Assembly (NCBI RefSeq): GCF_020740895.1
Contig: NZ_JAILXP010000009.1
Location: 1-43,659 of the forward strand
Source: Streptomyces sp. UNOB3_S3
GTDB taxonomy: Bacteria; Actinomycetota; Actinomycetes; Streptomycetales; Streptomycetaceae
Direction of reading: 5' to 3'
DNA length: 43,659 bases
A model generated the notes under the pieces. The model was not told the DNA's origin. It was given only the letters and a program-made list of their open reading frames with translations, and did no database searches. Shown in pieces: positions 33,001 through 39,253 of the stretch. How positions within the stretch are numbered: position 1 is the first letter of the stretch; each line of letters opens with the position of its first letter. Position numbers and translations under genes: made by a program.

Positions 33001-33820
33001 CTTCAGCCTCCTGGCGCTGCCGCTTGGCAAGAATCTGTGCCTGTTCACGTGCGGCTTCGCGAGCGAGACGGGTCTGCGTCTGGTGGATCTCGCGATCCAT
33101 GCGCGCCTCGTCTTCAAGAGCACGCTTCCGCTCTGACGTGGCGGCCTTCTCCTGCCCCTGCCGCTCCGCAAGAATCCGAGACTGTTCCCGGGCGGACTCC
33201 CGGGCAAGGCGGACTTGGGTCTGGTGGATCTCGCGATCCATCCGGGCCTCGTCTTCGAGTGCCCGCTGCCGGGTCGCTGCCGCCGCGCGCTCCTCGCGCT
33301 CCCGCTCGGCCACCGCACGTGCCTCGGCACGACGGCGCTCCTCCAGCAGACGGATACGGTCCCGCTCGGCGGTCTGCCAACGCTGGGCGGCATCCCGGGC
33401 GGCCTGCGTCTCCAGCCGCACCGTCTCCTGCACCGCACGACGGGTCGCCTGAGAGGTACCAGCCAAGGCCTGGCGCTTGCGCTCCTCCAGCTCCCGGAAG
33501 ACGCGAAACCGCCGCCCGGCCTGCTGCCCGTACTCACGCGTCAGCTGGGCCTCGATGGCCTCCAGCTTCGCCGCCGTATCGACCGCGGCTTTTTCCGTGT
33601 GAACCTTGGCGGCCTTCGCGGCAGCCGCCGCGCTCTTCGGCAGGGCCGAGAAACCGTTCGTCGCAGCGGTGGTGAAAGCCTTGCCCGCAGCCGCGCCGGC
33701 CGTCTCCATCTGGCGGGTCAGCTCGGTCCGCATCTTCGCCACGCCCTCTCGGGAAAGCGTGGGGGCGATGTCGATGTAGCCGGAGCCTACTTTGATGGGA
33801 ATACGGCCGCCGCTGGCGAT
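27074..33820 (-). CDS. Tape measure protein with CHAP and lytic transglycosylase domains, apparent ATC start
   Basis: About 2248 aa, setting tail length and carrying wall-cutting domains. Residues 90-330 are a coiled coil with three 47-aa repeats. A hydrophobic stretch lies at about 740-785. Three GG(I/V)xPG...LSPGEAVLRPE motifs occur at about 1233, 1520 and 1755. A CHAP domain has Cys near 1920 (SWCADFVSW) and His near 1985 (WGHINVV). A transglycosylase domain follows (catalytic-type Glu in DVESGGDPNAV, near 2097). The first standard start is GTG 33742, but the frame upstream encodes RIPIKVGSGYIDIAPTLS, typical of the family N terminus. It opens at ATC 33820, six bases after a perfect AGGAGG. 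Confidence 0.9.
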   Translation of the reverse strand: MASGGRIPIKVGSGYIDIAPTLSREGVAKMRTELTRQMETAGAAAGKAFTTAATNGFSALPKSAAAAAKAAKVHTEKAAVDTAAKLEAIEAQLTREYGQQAGRRFRVFRELEERKRQALAGTSQATRRAVQETVRLETQAARDAAQRWQTAERDRIRLLEERRRAEARAVAEREREERAAAATRQRALEDEARMDREIHQTQVRLARESAREQSRILAERQGQEKAATSERKRALEDEARMDREIHQTQTRLAREAAREQAQILAKRQRQEAEAAAVRRRALEDEARMDREIHQAQIRMAREAAKAAEQAEREKREAIRRTMAERQAEQSHAIGSQLAITQAVRQNLREQLAEHERTMAAVQSTQATAWAAMRSGWKRSTQHIEATGTTATETGHLITRGLVAPLGLASTAAAAFGIKSADAMLQAQTGLKGMGVELRDVNSLLEQMTKYGIETPYSVNDMLKYGTRYVRANSSHNADFLSKDPVRHAKGSSDAAQKAVDMVKMVGDSAAYGGVMDPAMVSRGMYAIEVMQDMGRTNLRNVKQLEAATGLPSNTLAQILGFKTRKYTAQEMADMKSRDKKNGMDRKLPETYEASGQMLAFMQNAKETGGISGEQLIDGLLERWRKDPGMNGAAHRMGSATISGRIEQMKEQAQFNLGKLFYSKNDRGEYAYTGLGAAVMGKKVSDEDGTRFEGGLLKDAGEIGTKLLPMAKEMLTEFFDTIGTFTDWGKDTVDFLEAHPGLRKLVLEAAKMAAVAAPFLLAFGVLTKTAGKLGKLLAFAATPAKMLAGTVSGTSRGVRGATRYGRQVAGGVRSRRDGGTFLEGYDAQRDRFRERDQTRRRNRSRVAAAGRENGRFRTAAGYARYGTARLTGYDGPGDWVRRRRNRREDMRDLDQRSRDAISGGRLREGIRLNRRRDDVRQEYRENRRASRRSAAERLRPQDSTDRRDTAQRGMRETEQQLRQVDERIEALKRALRAVDQAPLGSLIDHLGGSVGQSVRSSADQAQTAVRRIVTEGTTHVNGASLAEIHRKLSDLQQKADSLKAAIRQAGQEVTDLDGRRLGSLRVQQLETTEKRADSLKQTISDAAERVERLNGKSLKDVRGQFTLTVPEAGAVEGKIKDVIASVNLLNRKSLKPLRDEFKGGKASLYSAVDAVYGLIGAVKTPGSVNGRIANLNTRTLASVTGQVEKLGDALHDAAKKAGALDDGISKVNRDTDGGGSGGGGGKKGGKKKREFARGGVLPGYAPWQDSIPAILSPGEAVLRPEVVQHLGPARIHTWNQLAVRGRLSRFARGGIAARGGPLGFLLDDLDKIDMGPVVSLFGKTVAFDAKAARIGGRTSRNLITWGSERGGGASGEGAARRFRGTLDFATKNMPKLLRKVPTGAGQLVGLAAGAIAPTAGEYFWDDVWKGSGNILQRGERFASDLLKPESIWAYIKGAWGGLEEAVKAIGSTAVDLFKDPMGALKAPIGQLKQLVMGLVGSVEDSVHGVQEIISNPSEYAKEVLGEWWAQAKEAMPNTEGLLKFRDGGIVPGFAPGHDSVRALLSPGEAVLRPEAVRALGYRTVLGLNSDAKRGRLTEASTDSGPGTPVPDAQAVEDAVKRIEAALASMTDAVRAHQAAATMSWDSVGASVRAAVDGQIRPAEERWISHLTGPLTSAERAFQASSEGVWASVQAQVSTSTSSTLGHFGRLRAGLAGLEDFFESSGGRIREVWRTSMSFVDSSTRSVLSGPYNAGAVPMLAEMAKLAGTSAPLAAVHYSTGGVVPGYQPGIDTVPAMLSEGEGILRPEVVRSLGTETIHRWNDQARRGGHIYARGGIVGDGAAWVKRHQDDPFAGYEEAVRKGWADVIAPAVREVEGGFGLSGHLEATAFRKAEPWLSVWGKWADEHATGGGGQVVKLALQEAKNGDLSGRKYIGSDAYESWCADFVSWIVDHAQATAAYGGSPTGTPGDRWPAVAPWVEHMPMVPTASARPGDLMVYRGFGPGDWGHINVVTGKQSGQLETVGGNESRSLRRQLGYGNRADGALRPRGGAPGAGEGPFLNPWPGSLARFSEGTGEFAGLAGDAVGRWRPLVERVIQELGGRGGISLADVPLVLHRIDVESGGDPNAVNNWDSNAVAGDPSKGLMQVIKSTFDAYAGPYRSLGQYHPAASLYAGLSYAIDRYGSGWRRALSGTSGYWMGTTSASPGLRLVGEQGPELVDFRGGERVHTARQTQELLGGRTYEIHIHEAKSESTTQAVLRAMQYAEVMHGV
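32860..33282 (-). repeat. Three 141-bp tandem repeats inside the tape measure gene
   Basis: The unit encodes RALEDEARMDREIHQTQ, a LARE(A/S)AREQ helix and an IL(A)xRQ segment, 47 residues in all. Marker positions of the repeated GGTGGATCT (+ strand) at 32941, 33082 and 33223 give an exact 141-bp period. Outer edges are approximate. Confidence 0.8.
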
Positions 33821-33830
33821 GTGGTGCCTC

Positions 33831-34244
33831 CTACATAGTGCTCATCTCCTGGAAGAACTGCGACAGTTCAGCACCTGTGGCAAAGTCCTCCACCGGCTCT
33901 TCAGGAGCCACAGAAGCAGCACCGGGCCGGGGCAGCGGATCGGGAGGAGCCAGGGTGCTGGCATTGTCAGAATGCGCCTTCAGGAAGAGGTAGTTGCTTA
34001 GCTCCATGGCATCGGAGATACGTGCCATGAGGTGATCCTGCGTAGACCACACCGTGGTCTCGTCCAAGGCGGCCAGGAGCTGTGAGCGGCCTGTCTTGTG
34101 CGTCAGCGCTTTGGTGAGGACGCTGACGCGCCGCAGGGACAGCCGCCCACGCCACAGGTCCAGCAGATCAATCCCGAAGTGCTCCAGAAGATCGGCTTCG
34201 AGCTCATCAGAGAACTCACGGACCACGTGGACGGTGCGGATTAG
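33831..34244 (-). CDS. Tail assembly chaperone, -1 frameshift extension (T part of G-T)
   Basis: This frame encodes about 137 residues, reached by -1 frameshifting from the G gene. After the slip, translation reads LIRTVHVVREFSDELEADLL and continues to a C terminus ending ELSQFFQEMSTM. The full G-T fusion is about 234 aa. G and G-T act before tail assembly, coating the tape measure and recruiting tail-tube subunits. A GTG at 34226 is a nominal independent start but has no good ribosome site. Its stop overlaps the Shine-Dalgarno of the tape measure gene, as usual for this gene order. Confidence 0.85.
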   Translation of the reverse strand, partial: LIRTVHVVREFSDELEADLLEHFGIDLLDLWRGRLSLRRVSVLTKALTHKTGRSQLLAALDETTVWSTQDHLMARISDAMELSNYLFLKAHSDNASTLAPPDPLPRPGAASVAPEEPVEDFATGAELSQFFQEMSTM

Positions 34245-34534
34245 TTTCCCGCGTCGTCATACCCCTGGGCCGCGGCCACCTTGTCCGCCAGAACCTGAAA
34301 GTCACGGATCGTGGCGCCACTGTCCTTGTACGCCTCCCACTGAGGCGCGCCAAGGATCAGCTTGACCGCCTCCACCTCGTCCTTGGCCTCCAGCAGGCCG
34401 ATCGGCATATCCAGGGGATGCGGGATGGTGAACTCGATGCCACGGTGCTCGATGATGACCGGGGTCTCGGCGGCCTCGGCCTCCATAGCAGGGGACTTCG
34501 ACGGGGACGCGGTCTTCGTGCTTGCAGCAGTCAA
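34241..34534 (-). CDS. Tail assembly chaperone G
   Basis: A 97-aa protein from TTG 34534, with GGAG six bases upstream. The body (EFTIPHPLDMPIGLLEAKDE, AVKLILGAPQWEAYKDSGAT, DFQVLADKVAAAQG) is typical of actinophage tail chaperones placed just upstream of the tape measure. The last sense codons contain the slippery heptamer GGGAAAC immediately before the TAA, so most ribosomes make G and a minority make G-T. A longer in-frame start at 34606 lacks a ribosome site. Confidence 0.85.
   Translation of the reverse strand: MTAASTKTASPSKSPAMEAEAAETPVIIEHRGIEFTIPHPLDMPIGLLEAKDEVEAVKLILGAPQWEAYKDSGATIRDFQVLADKVAAAQGYDDAGN
34244..34250 (-). promoter_or_regulatory. Programmed -1 frameshift slippery heptamer GGGAAAC
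   Basis: In the G frame the codons read GCG GGA AAC TAA. Slipping back one base on G-GGA-AAC (X XXY YYZ type) opens the T frame, which is otherwise blocked by a TGA 11 bases earlier. This matches the classical siphovirus G/G-T mechanism. Confidence 0.85.
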
Positions 34535-34689
34535 AAGGAACTCCAATGAAGGTGAGAAAAACAGACGGAGGGCATTGTCATGAGGCTGAGGGTGCCGTGT
34601 GGCCACATCACGATCTGAGTAGCGTTCCCGACTCTGACGCGCAACGCTAGGAAGTAGGTCGCAGTTCTGAACTCGCAGGAGGCGAGCCC

Positions 34690-35202
34690 GTGGATAGCAC
34701 GCTTATCGGCGTAATAGTGGCCGGGACCCTATCGTTTGGCGCTCTGGTGCACAATACCCTTGATGGCCGCAGGGTCCATGTACGGCAGTCTGAAGAGTTC
34801 TATCTCCAGCGATACTGGATGCTGCTCGATGACCTGCCGGCGGAGGCATTGGCAGAAGGAATATCGGGCCCCAAAGACCTCACTCCCCATCTGGAGAGCG
34901 TCAGCCTCTTGTACTTGCGGGTAAGCGAGGATGCGTGTGAGGTGCGTGAGCGTGGAGACATATCGGACCTCACGTGGCGCATACGCTCTGCGGCTATGAA
35001 TAACCAAATTCGCCGTTGGCCGATAAGCAAAATCTGGGAGCGCGTCGAGAAAAAGCGATTCCCTCACTTGGTGAGTCTGGTCAACCAGCGGGGCGTCTAT
35101 GATCCATGCGAATATTCGTGGATTTTTCGATACCGACTCGGCCTAATTCAACCCATTCTCGGCTTCATTCCATTTATCGCAAAGAAGCGAAAAGCTAGGT
35201 AA
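34690..35202 (+). CDS. Opposite-strand cargo (moron) gene, membrane-anchored, unknown
   Basis: A 170-aa protein from GTG 34690, eight bases after AGGAGG. An N-terminal hydrophobic helix (residues 4-20) anchors it, and a soluble helical domain follows (YLQRYWMLLDDLPAEAL, LESVSLLYLRV). Near the end is a second hydrophobic patch (GLIQPILGFIPFIAKKRKAR) with a basic tail. It runs against the late operon, between the major tail and chaperone genes, and its base composition is less G+C-rich in the second half, which suggests separate origin. Such genes are often expressed in the lysogen and can block other phages; that role is inference. Confidence 0.7.
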   Translation: MDSTLIGVIVAGTLSFGALVHNTLDGRRVHVRQSEEFYLQRYWMLLDDLPAEALAEGISGPKDLTPHLESVSLLYLRVSEDACEVRERGDISDLTWRIRSAAMNNQIRRWPISKIWERVEKKRFPHLVSLVNQRGVYDPCEYSWIFRYRLGLIQPILGFIPFIAKKRKAR

Positions 35203-35227
35203 TCGCTTGAGTAGGCTGGTTGATACG

Positions 35228-36154
35228 TCAGGAGGCCAGGACGAAGCAGGCCTTCGACGTGCCCGCTGAGGTGGTGTCGGTGACCTGGAAGCAGGACGCG
35301 ACGCCGCGGTGGGTCACCTTGAGCTCCGCGGTCTTCATGCCCTGCGGGACGGTGACATCGACGGTGCCGTCCTTCGTGGCCGTGACCTGGTCCTCGAAGG
35401 CGGTCTTATCCGCGCGGAGCAGGGAGACGACGGCCGGCCCGGTCGTACCCGTGACAGCGACCTTCGCGGTCCACGAGGACTTCGTGGCGTCGTTGGTGGC
35501 GGAGCCCGGCACCGTCACCGTTGCCTTGAAGGCCTCCGGCTCCACCGGGACGGACGGACGGCCCAGGCCGAGGATGTCGTCCGTAGTGAGCACGTAGCCG
35601 AGACCACCCTCGTGATCGAGGGCGTCGATGGTCAGCTCGTACTTCTGGTTTTCGGTGCGCTGGAGCTGGATGGCACCCCGGTCGGAGATCATCGCCCGGG
35701 GGATGACGCACCGGTACGGCACGCCCTTCTGGGACCAGTCGACCACGATGGAAATTTCGTTCAGCTCCGGCGTGGAGGACAGGTCCAGCCGGTAGGTGCC
35801 GCTGTGCTTGCCCTCGGCGTCCTTCAGCGACTTCCACTCCGCGCCGAAGAAGAGGCCGGTGGTGAGGTCGTTGGTCTCCATCAGCGTGGCCTTGATCTTG
35901 AAACTGGCCGACTTGACCGTATACATCACCGGTACGGCGGATTGCCATACATTGACAGGGTCTGTCTCGATGGAGGGGGTGATGGTGACGCCCGACTGGT
36001 CCACCCATCCGCAACTGCGGTAGCCCGCAGGCGTGGTCTTGCCGTCGCCGGCGTCGGTGGGGAGCACGGTCGTACCAGAACCAGTACGCGGCGCGGGCGC
36101 GAGATAGATGGCCCCGTTGGGGGCGAAGCGGATCTTGGAAGAATCGTTGGCCAA
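35228..36154 (-). CDS. Major tail (tube) protein with Ig-like C-terminal domain
   Basis: A 308-aa protein from TTG 36154, with AGGAG five bases upstream. Residues 1-200 show the tail-tube pattern: NGAIYLAPAP, GYRSCGWVDQSGVTITPSIET, ETNDLTTGLFFGAEW. About 205-300 form an Ig-like domain (EAFKATVTVPG, TVDVTVPQGMKTAELKVTHRG), a common decoration of actinophage tubes. It is placed after the tail-completion genes and before the chaperones, as in other siphoviruses. A hairpin lies just upstream. Confidence 0.85.
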   Translation of the reverse strand: MANDSSKIRFAPNGAIYLAPAPRTGSGTTVLPTDAGDGKTTPAGYRSCGWVDQSGVTITPSIETDPVNVWQSAVPVMYTVKSASFKIKATLMETNDLTTGLFFGAEWKSLKDAEGKHSGTYRLDLSSTPELNEISIVVDWSQKGVPYRCVIPRAMISDRGAIQLQRTENQKYELTIDALDHEGGLGYVLTTDDILGLGRPSVPVEPEAFKATVTVPGSATNDATKSSWTAKVAVTGTTGPAVVSLLRADKTAFEDQVTATKDGTVDVTVPQGMKTAELKVTHRGVASCFQVTDTTSAGTSKACFVLAS

Positions 36155-36178
36155 GGAAGCTCCTGAGAGAAAGACGGA

Positions 36179-36204
36179 AGCCGAGCACTCACCGGCGCTC
36201 GGCT
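36179..36204 (-). terminator. Hairpin between tail-completion and major tail genes
   Basis: AGCCGAGC and GCTCGGCT pair (8 bp) around a 10-nt loop. On the minus strand it is followed by a pyrimidine-rich TTCCGTCTTTC stretch. It is a weak intrinsic terminator or processing site, 25 bases before the major tail gene. Confidence 0.5.
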
Positions 36205-36220
36205 GGGAAAGGGGGAAGGG

Positions 36221-36604
36221 TCAGGCGACGAAGAAGACCGCCACTTCGCCGCGGTAGCAGTGCTCACGGCTGGTGACGTCGGGGTCGTACCGAGGGGAAG
36301 AAATCTCCTCGACCTCCAGAACCTCCGCACCGCCGACCACCAGGCCGGGCAGCTCCTCAAGGAGGGCTTCGCGACAGCGGTATGCGAGGTCGACCGCGTG
36401 CTTGCGGTCATCGTGATAGACGTCGAAGGTGATGTCCGCGCGGTCCAGGCGGTCACGGATCATGCGGAAGCCGCCCGAGTGCTCCACGTAGATCATGGGC
36501 TCACCGGCCTGATGGCCGACGTGATCGCCGGTGATGTACTGCGCGGGCAGCCCTGGGACGGACCACAGGTATGCGATGACGACCTCCACCGGGTCTTGTC
36601 TCAC
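36221..36604 (-). CDS. Tail terminator / tail-completion protein
   Basis: A 127-aa protein from GTG 36604, overlapping the previous stop (GTGA). The pattern DPVEVVIAYLWSVPGLPAQYI, FDVYHDDRKHAVDLAYRCREALLEELPG and the C-terminal YRGEVAVFFVA fits the tail terminator proteins that cap the tube and lie directly upstream of the major tail gene. Assigned from position and family style; no catalytic motif is expected. Confidence 0.7.
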   Translation of the reverse strand: MRQDPVEVVIAYLWSVPGLPAQYITGDHVGHQAGEPMIYVEHSGGFRMIRDRLDRADITFDVYHDDRKHAVDLAYRCREALLEELPGLVVGGAEVLEVEEISSPRYDPDVTSREHCYRGEVAVFFVA

Positions 36605-36951
36605 TCGATCCGCTCCTTCTCCAGAGCCCGCTTGAGGAACCAACGCCCCTCGTGCTCACGGCCCTTGCGGTCCGTCCAGCCGCGTTCCTGAAGCATCGAG
36701 TGACGCATCCGGGCGTCCACCTCGGCGACGACGACGCCGTACCAGCCATACCGGTCCAGAGCCAGAGTCGGCTTGATGTGACGGCCGATCGCGTTCCAGT
36801 GCTCCTTGGTCGGACGCCGCGGCCTCGGGGCCGCCGACACGGCCGCCTCTGTCAGCTTGACCGTGTGCAGCTCGACCAGATCCCGCATCTGTACGGAGAG
36901 GAAGAACGCCCGCTCCCACTCGGGAGTCAGCCGCAACGTGAACTTGCTCAT
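36601..36951 (-). CDS. HK97 gp10-like tail-completion protein
   Basis: A 116-aa basic protein from ATG 36951, overlapping both neighbours by four bases. It starts MSKFTLRLTPEWERAFF, then an Ala/Arg-rich segment (AAPRPRRPTKEHWN), then WYGVVVAEVDARMRHSMLQERGW. Small basic proteins in this place, before the tail terminator, are gp10-like factors for joining head and tail. The longer start at 36966 is not needed, since the ATGA overlap fits the operon style. Confidence 0.65.
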   Translation of the reverse strand: MSKFTLRLTPEWERAFFLSVQMRDLVELHTVKLTEAAVSAAPRPRRPTKEHWNAIGRHIKPTLALDRYGWYGVVVAEVDARMRHSMLQERGWTDRKGREHEGRWFLKRALEKERIE

Positions 36952-37286
36952 CGCACCACCCTCCACACACGGATCCGGACATGACGAAGGGACCCCTGCG
37001 CCCAGCGGGCGGGCTCCCCGTCGACTTCATAGATCAGGCCCCGCCAGATGACGCGGTCGGCGGAATCGACGTCCGCCTCCACGGGCAAGAAAATGATCAG
37101 CCGCTCCTGCGCGGTCTCCCGGGCCGGAGAGCGGACCTCGAAGGCCCGGTCCGGCTGGACACTCGCCCGCCCGGACCACACCACCACCGACCGCTGCCAG
37201 TCACGGTGATTGGTGTACGCGGTCGCGGCCAGAGGCGCCCGATGTACCTCGACGAAGTCGTTGAAGAGCGTCGTCCACCGCCTCAG
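36948..37286 (-). CDS. Head-closure/stopper-like connector protein, non-standard start
   Basis: About 112 aa. The body (LFNDFVEVHRAPLAATAY, SARETAQERLIIFLPVEAD-like core, VDSADRVIWRGLIYEVDGEP) fits the stopper proteins that close the portal after packaging. No ATG, GTG or TTG occurs in the right place. Candidates are CTG 37286, overlapping the previous stop as CTGA, or ACG 37274, six bases after a GAGG. The long upstream extension to 37505 lies antisense-free but inside another gene and is not credible. Confidence 0.6.
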   Translation of the reverse strand: MRRWTTLFNDFVEVHRAPLAATAYTNHRDWQRSVVVWSGRASVQPDRAFEVRSPARETAQERLIIFLPVEADVDSADRVIWRGLIYEVDGEPARWAQGSLRHVRIRVWRVVR

Positions 37287-37618
37287 ACCCTGTACAGGCC
37301 GATGGAGCCGAAGCGTCGGCGGTAGGGGCGGAGGCCTTCGCGAGCAGCTGCGGAAAGCGTCTGCGTGCCGGCGGCGCCCCACTGCACTTCCATGTCGCCG
37401 ACACGTTCCGAGATGACCCCGGGCTGTACGGCCAGCCACCGGATCACCTCGCCGCAGATGACTGCCCGGACACCAGGAGCGTTCTCCTGATATCTGGAGC
37501 CGCAATAGTCCTGCACGAGCGCGGTGACGTCGTGGATGAACGCTTCGATGCGGAATCTGTCTTCAGGAGGGATGGGACGCCCGAGACGCGTAATCACCTC
37601 GTCAGCAGTCACAAGCAT
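37283..37618 (-). CDS. Head-tail adaptor (connector) protein
   Basis: A 111-aa protein from ATG 37618 with AGGAG eight bases upstream. It is mostly helical: VTADEVITRLGRPIPPEDRFRIEAFIHDVTALVQDYC, VRAVICGEVIRWL, then a short C-terminal strand. This is the usual look of gp15/gp6-type adaptors that bind the portal ring. It is the first of four overlapping connector genes after the major capsid and one cargo gene. A longer in-frame start at 37687 lacks a ribosome site. Confidence 0.75.
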   Translation of the reverse strand: MLVTADEVITRLGRPIPPEDRFRIEAFIHDVTALVQDYCGSRYQENAPGVRAVICGEVIRWLAVQPGVISERVGDMEVQWGAAGTQTLSAAAREGLRPYRRRFGSIGLYRV

Positions 37619-37724
37619 TATATCAACTCCTAGGGCTAGTAATGGGCTTGAGAACGCGATAAAGTAGGAAAGCCACGTTTGACGCATCGGAGGCTTCCAT
37701 GCATGCCGTCTTGCTCAATGAGTT

Positions 37725-37747
37725 GCCAGGCCCAGGGAGGGCCTGGC
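37725..37747. terminator. 9-bp hairpin flanking a cargo gene
   Basis: GCCAGGCCC and GGGCCTGGC pair around a 5-nt loop. It lies in the divergent region between the adaptor gene (-) and the cargo gene (+). Confidence 0.45.
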
Positions 37748-37830
37748 TGCTCGTTCCTGCCGGTTAGTCACCTCGGTGAGTGACGCCTAGACCGGTAGGG
37801 AGCAGAGGTGTTGCGACGGAGGTACGTCAA

Positions 37831-38043
37831 GTGGTGTCTAGCCCGACTCGGGCTGCAAAGCGGGTTGTCGAGGTTACTTTCCTCATCCTGGGTTCCATGA
37901 GCGTGGGAATCATCTCAGGTATCGGCTTGGTTCTCTTCGAGGCGAGCCCTGTCGAGGCGGTCGGCGGTGGAGCCGCGGCCTTTGCAGGCGCCTTCAACGT
38001 TGGCATGAAGGCTCTCTCCTACATCAAGCGACTGAACGATTAG
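37831..38043 (+). CDS. Opposite-strand cargo gene: small membrane protein
   Basis: A 70-aa protein from GTG 37831, eight bases after GGAGG. A membrane helix (about residues 12-36, VEVTFLILGSMSVGIISGIGL) is followed by a second Gly/Ala-rich hydrophobic stretch (about 42-60) and a basic end. It runs against the late genes between the major capsid and adaptor genes, with hairpins on both sides, so it has its own transcription unit. Small membrane proteins like this are often expressed from prophages to exclude other phages; the role here is inference. Confidence 0.65.
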   Translation: MVSSPTRAAKRVVEVTFLILGSMSVGIISGIGLVLFEASPVEAVGGGAAAFAGAFNVGMKALSYIKRLND

Positions 38044-38049
38044 TCAAAT

Positions 38050-38074
38050 GAGGCGGCCCATTGCGGGCCGCCTC
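38050..38074. terminator. 10-bp bidirectional hairpin
   Basis: GAGGCGGCCC and GGGCCGCCTC pair around a 5-nt loop, between the convergent ends of the cargo gene (+) and the major capsid gene (-). Confidence 0.7.
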
Positions 38075-38090
38075 AGCATGTTCCTCCGGC

Positions 38091-39188
38091 TCAGGAACCC
38101 GCCCCGGCCGGCTTCTCCGTGATCGCGATCTTCAGACCACGCACGAAGCTCTCACCGATGCCGACGCCACGGACCGAGTAGTCCGGGTCTTCCTTGACGG
38201 TGGACAGGCCATACATGGTGTCCAGGCCGATGGTGTCCGCCTTCTTCGCGTAGTCGTAATCAATGAGCATGCGGGTGGCGATGCCGCCGATGTTCTGGAT
38301 GCTGCCGTTCACCGCGCCCATCGGAATGGCGGGGCAGGCCGAGACCAGGATCATCGCGGACTTGTGGAACAGGTACGCCTCAAGACCGAATGAGTTGTGG
38401 ATCACGATGTCGAAGCCGTAGATGCGGCCGACGATCGCCCGGCGGAGGGCGTTGGTGTCGCCGGAGTAGTCGACGGCGACGAATTCTGGGTCCTTGAGGA
38501 GGATCGCCTCGACCTCGGGGCCGGCGATCAGGTACCGCTCCGAGGCGGGAACGTTGGCGAGGTTCATGGCCATGCGGGCATCGACGAGCGCGGTACGAAG
38601 CCCCAGGGCACGGGTCTTCATGTTCTCGGCGGTGCCGTCCGCTGCCGGGATGGTGACAGCCACGTCGCCGCCCACGGCCTTCTTCGCCGCCGCGCTGAGG
38701 CCGGACCGGGTGATGTTGGTCTTGATGAAATCGGCCGTGGTGTCGTCGAAGTACTCCGCGAAGCCGCGGGTGAGCTTGCTCAGCACCTGGGCGCCGAACT
38801 GCCGCAGATCGAAAGCAACCTGCTCCATGCTCAGGGTGGTGGCGTTCTGGGCCAGTGTCGACAACGCCACCGGGAACCTGGACTCGCGGATGAAGCCCTG
38901 CGGGGCCAGACGCGGATCGGTGGGAAGAGGACGGTCCGAGGATGCCGCAAGGCGGTCCTTGTCACCCTTGATCGGGTTCTGGATCGGGGCCGTGATCCCG
39001 GCGGCCGTCACAGGAATACCTCGGGACTCCCGGTTCACGTTGATCACGTCGCCGAGACCGCCGGTGAAATTCAGCTCCGAGTAACGGGCCGGCAGGCCGC
39101 CAAGCGTGAGCTGACGGTCAAGCAGGCCCAGCGCGGCAATGGTGACCTGCTGAGGGTCAAGATTGAAATGGTGGGTTGTGAGAGCCAA
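38091..39188 (-). CDS. Major capsid protein
   Basis: A 365-aa protein from TTG 39188, with GGAG eight bases upstream. The N terminus (LDPQQVTIAALGLLDRQLTL, GDVINVNRESRG) and the core (FDLRQFGAQVLSKLTRG, RYLIAGPEVEAILLKDPEF, ATRMLIDYDYAKKADTIGLDTMYG) match the P22 coat/gp5-like HK97-fold capsids common in Streptomyces phages. It follows the scaffold gene and a strong intrinsic terminator, and is itself followed by a bidirectional hairpin. Confidence 0.88.
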   Translation of the reverse strand: MALTTHHFNLDPQQVTIAALGLLDRQLTLGGLPARYSELNFTGGLGDVINVNRESRGIPVTAAGITAPIQNPIKGDKDRLAASSDRPLPTDPRLAPQGFIRESRFPVALSTLAQNATTLSMEQVAFDLRQFGAQVLSKLTRGFAEYFDDTTADFIKTNITRSGLSAAAKKAVGGDVAVTIPAADGTAENMKTRALGLRTALVDARMAMNLANVPASERYLIAGPEVEAILLKDPEFVAVDYSGDTNALRRAIVGRIYGFDIVIHNSFGLEAYLFHKSAMILVSACPAIPMGAVNGSIQNIGGIATRMLIDYDYAKKADTIGLDTMYGLSTVKEDPDYSVRGVGIGESFVRGLKIAITEKPAGAGS

Positions 39189-39210
39189 AGGCGTAACTCC
39201 AAAAGGGCAT

Positions 39211-39240
39211 AAAAAAGGCCCTCCGGCGGCACCGAAGGGC
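39211..39240 (-). terminator. Rho-independent terminator between scaffold and major capsid genes
   Basis: On the minus strand, GCCCTTCGG and CCGGAGGGC pair (one wobble) around a 5-nt loop, and CTTTTTT follows. It is a textbook intrinsic terminator 23 bases before the capsid start. Confidence 0.8.
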
Positions 39241-39253
39241 TCTCAAGAATTGT

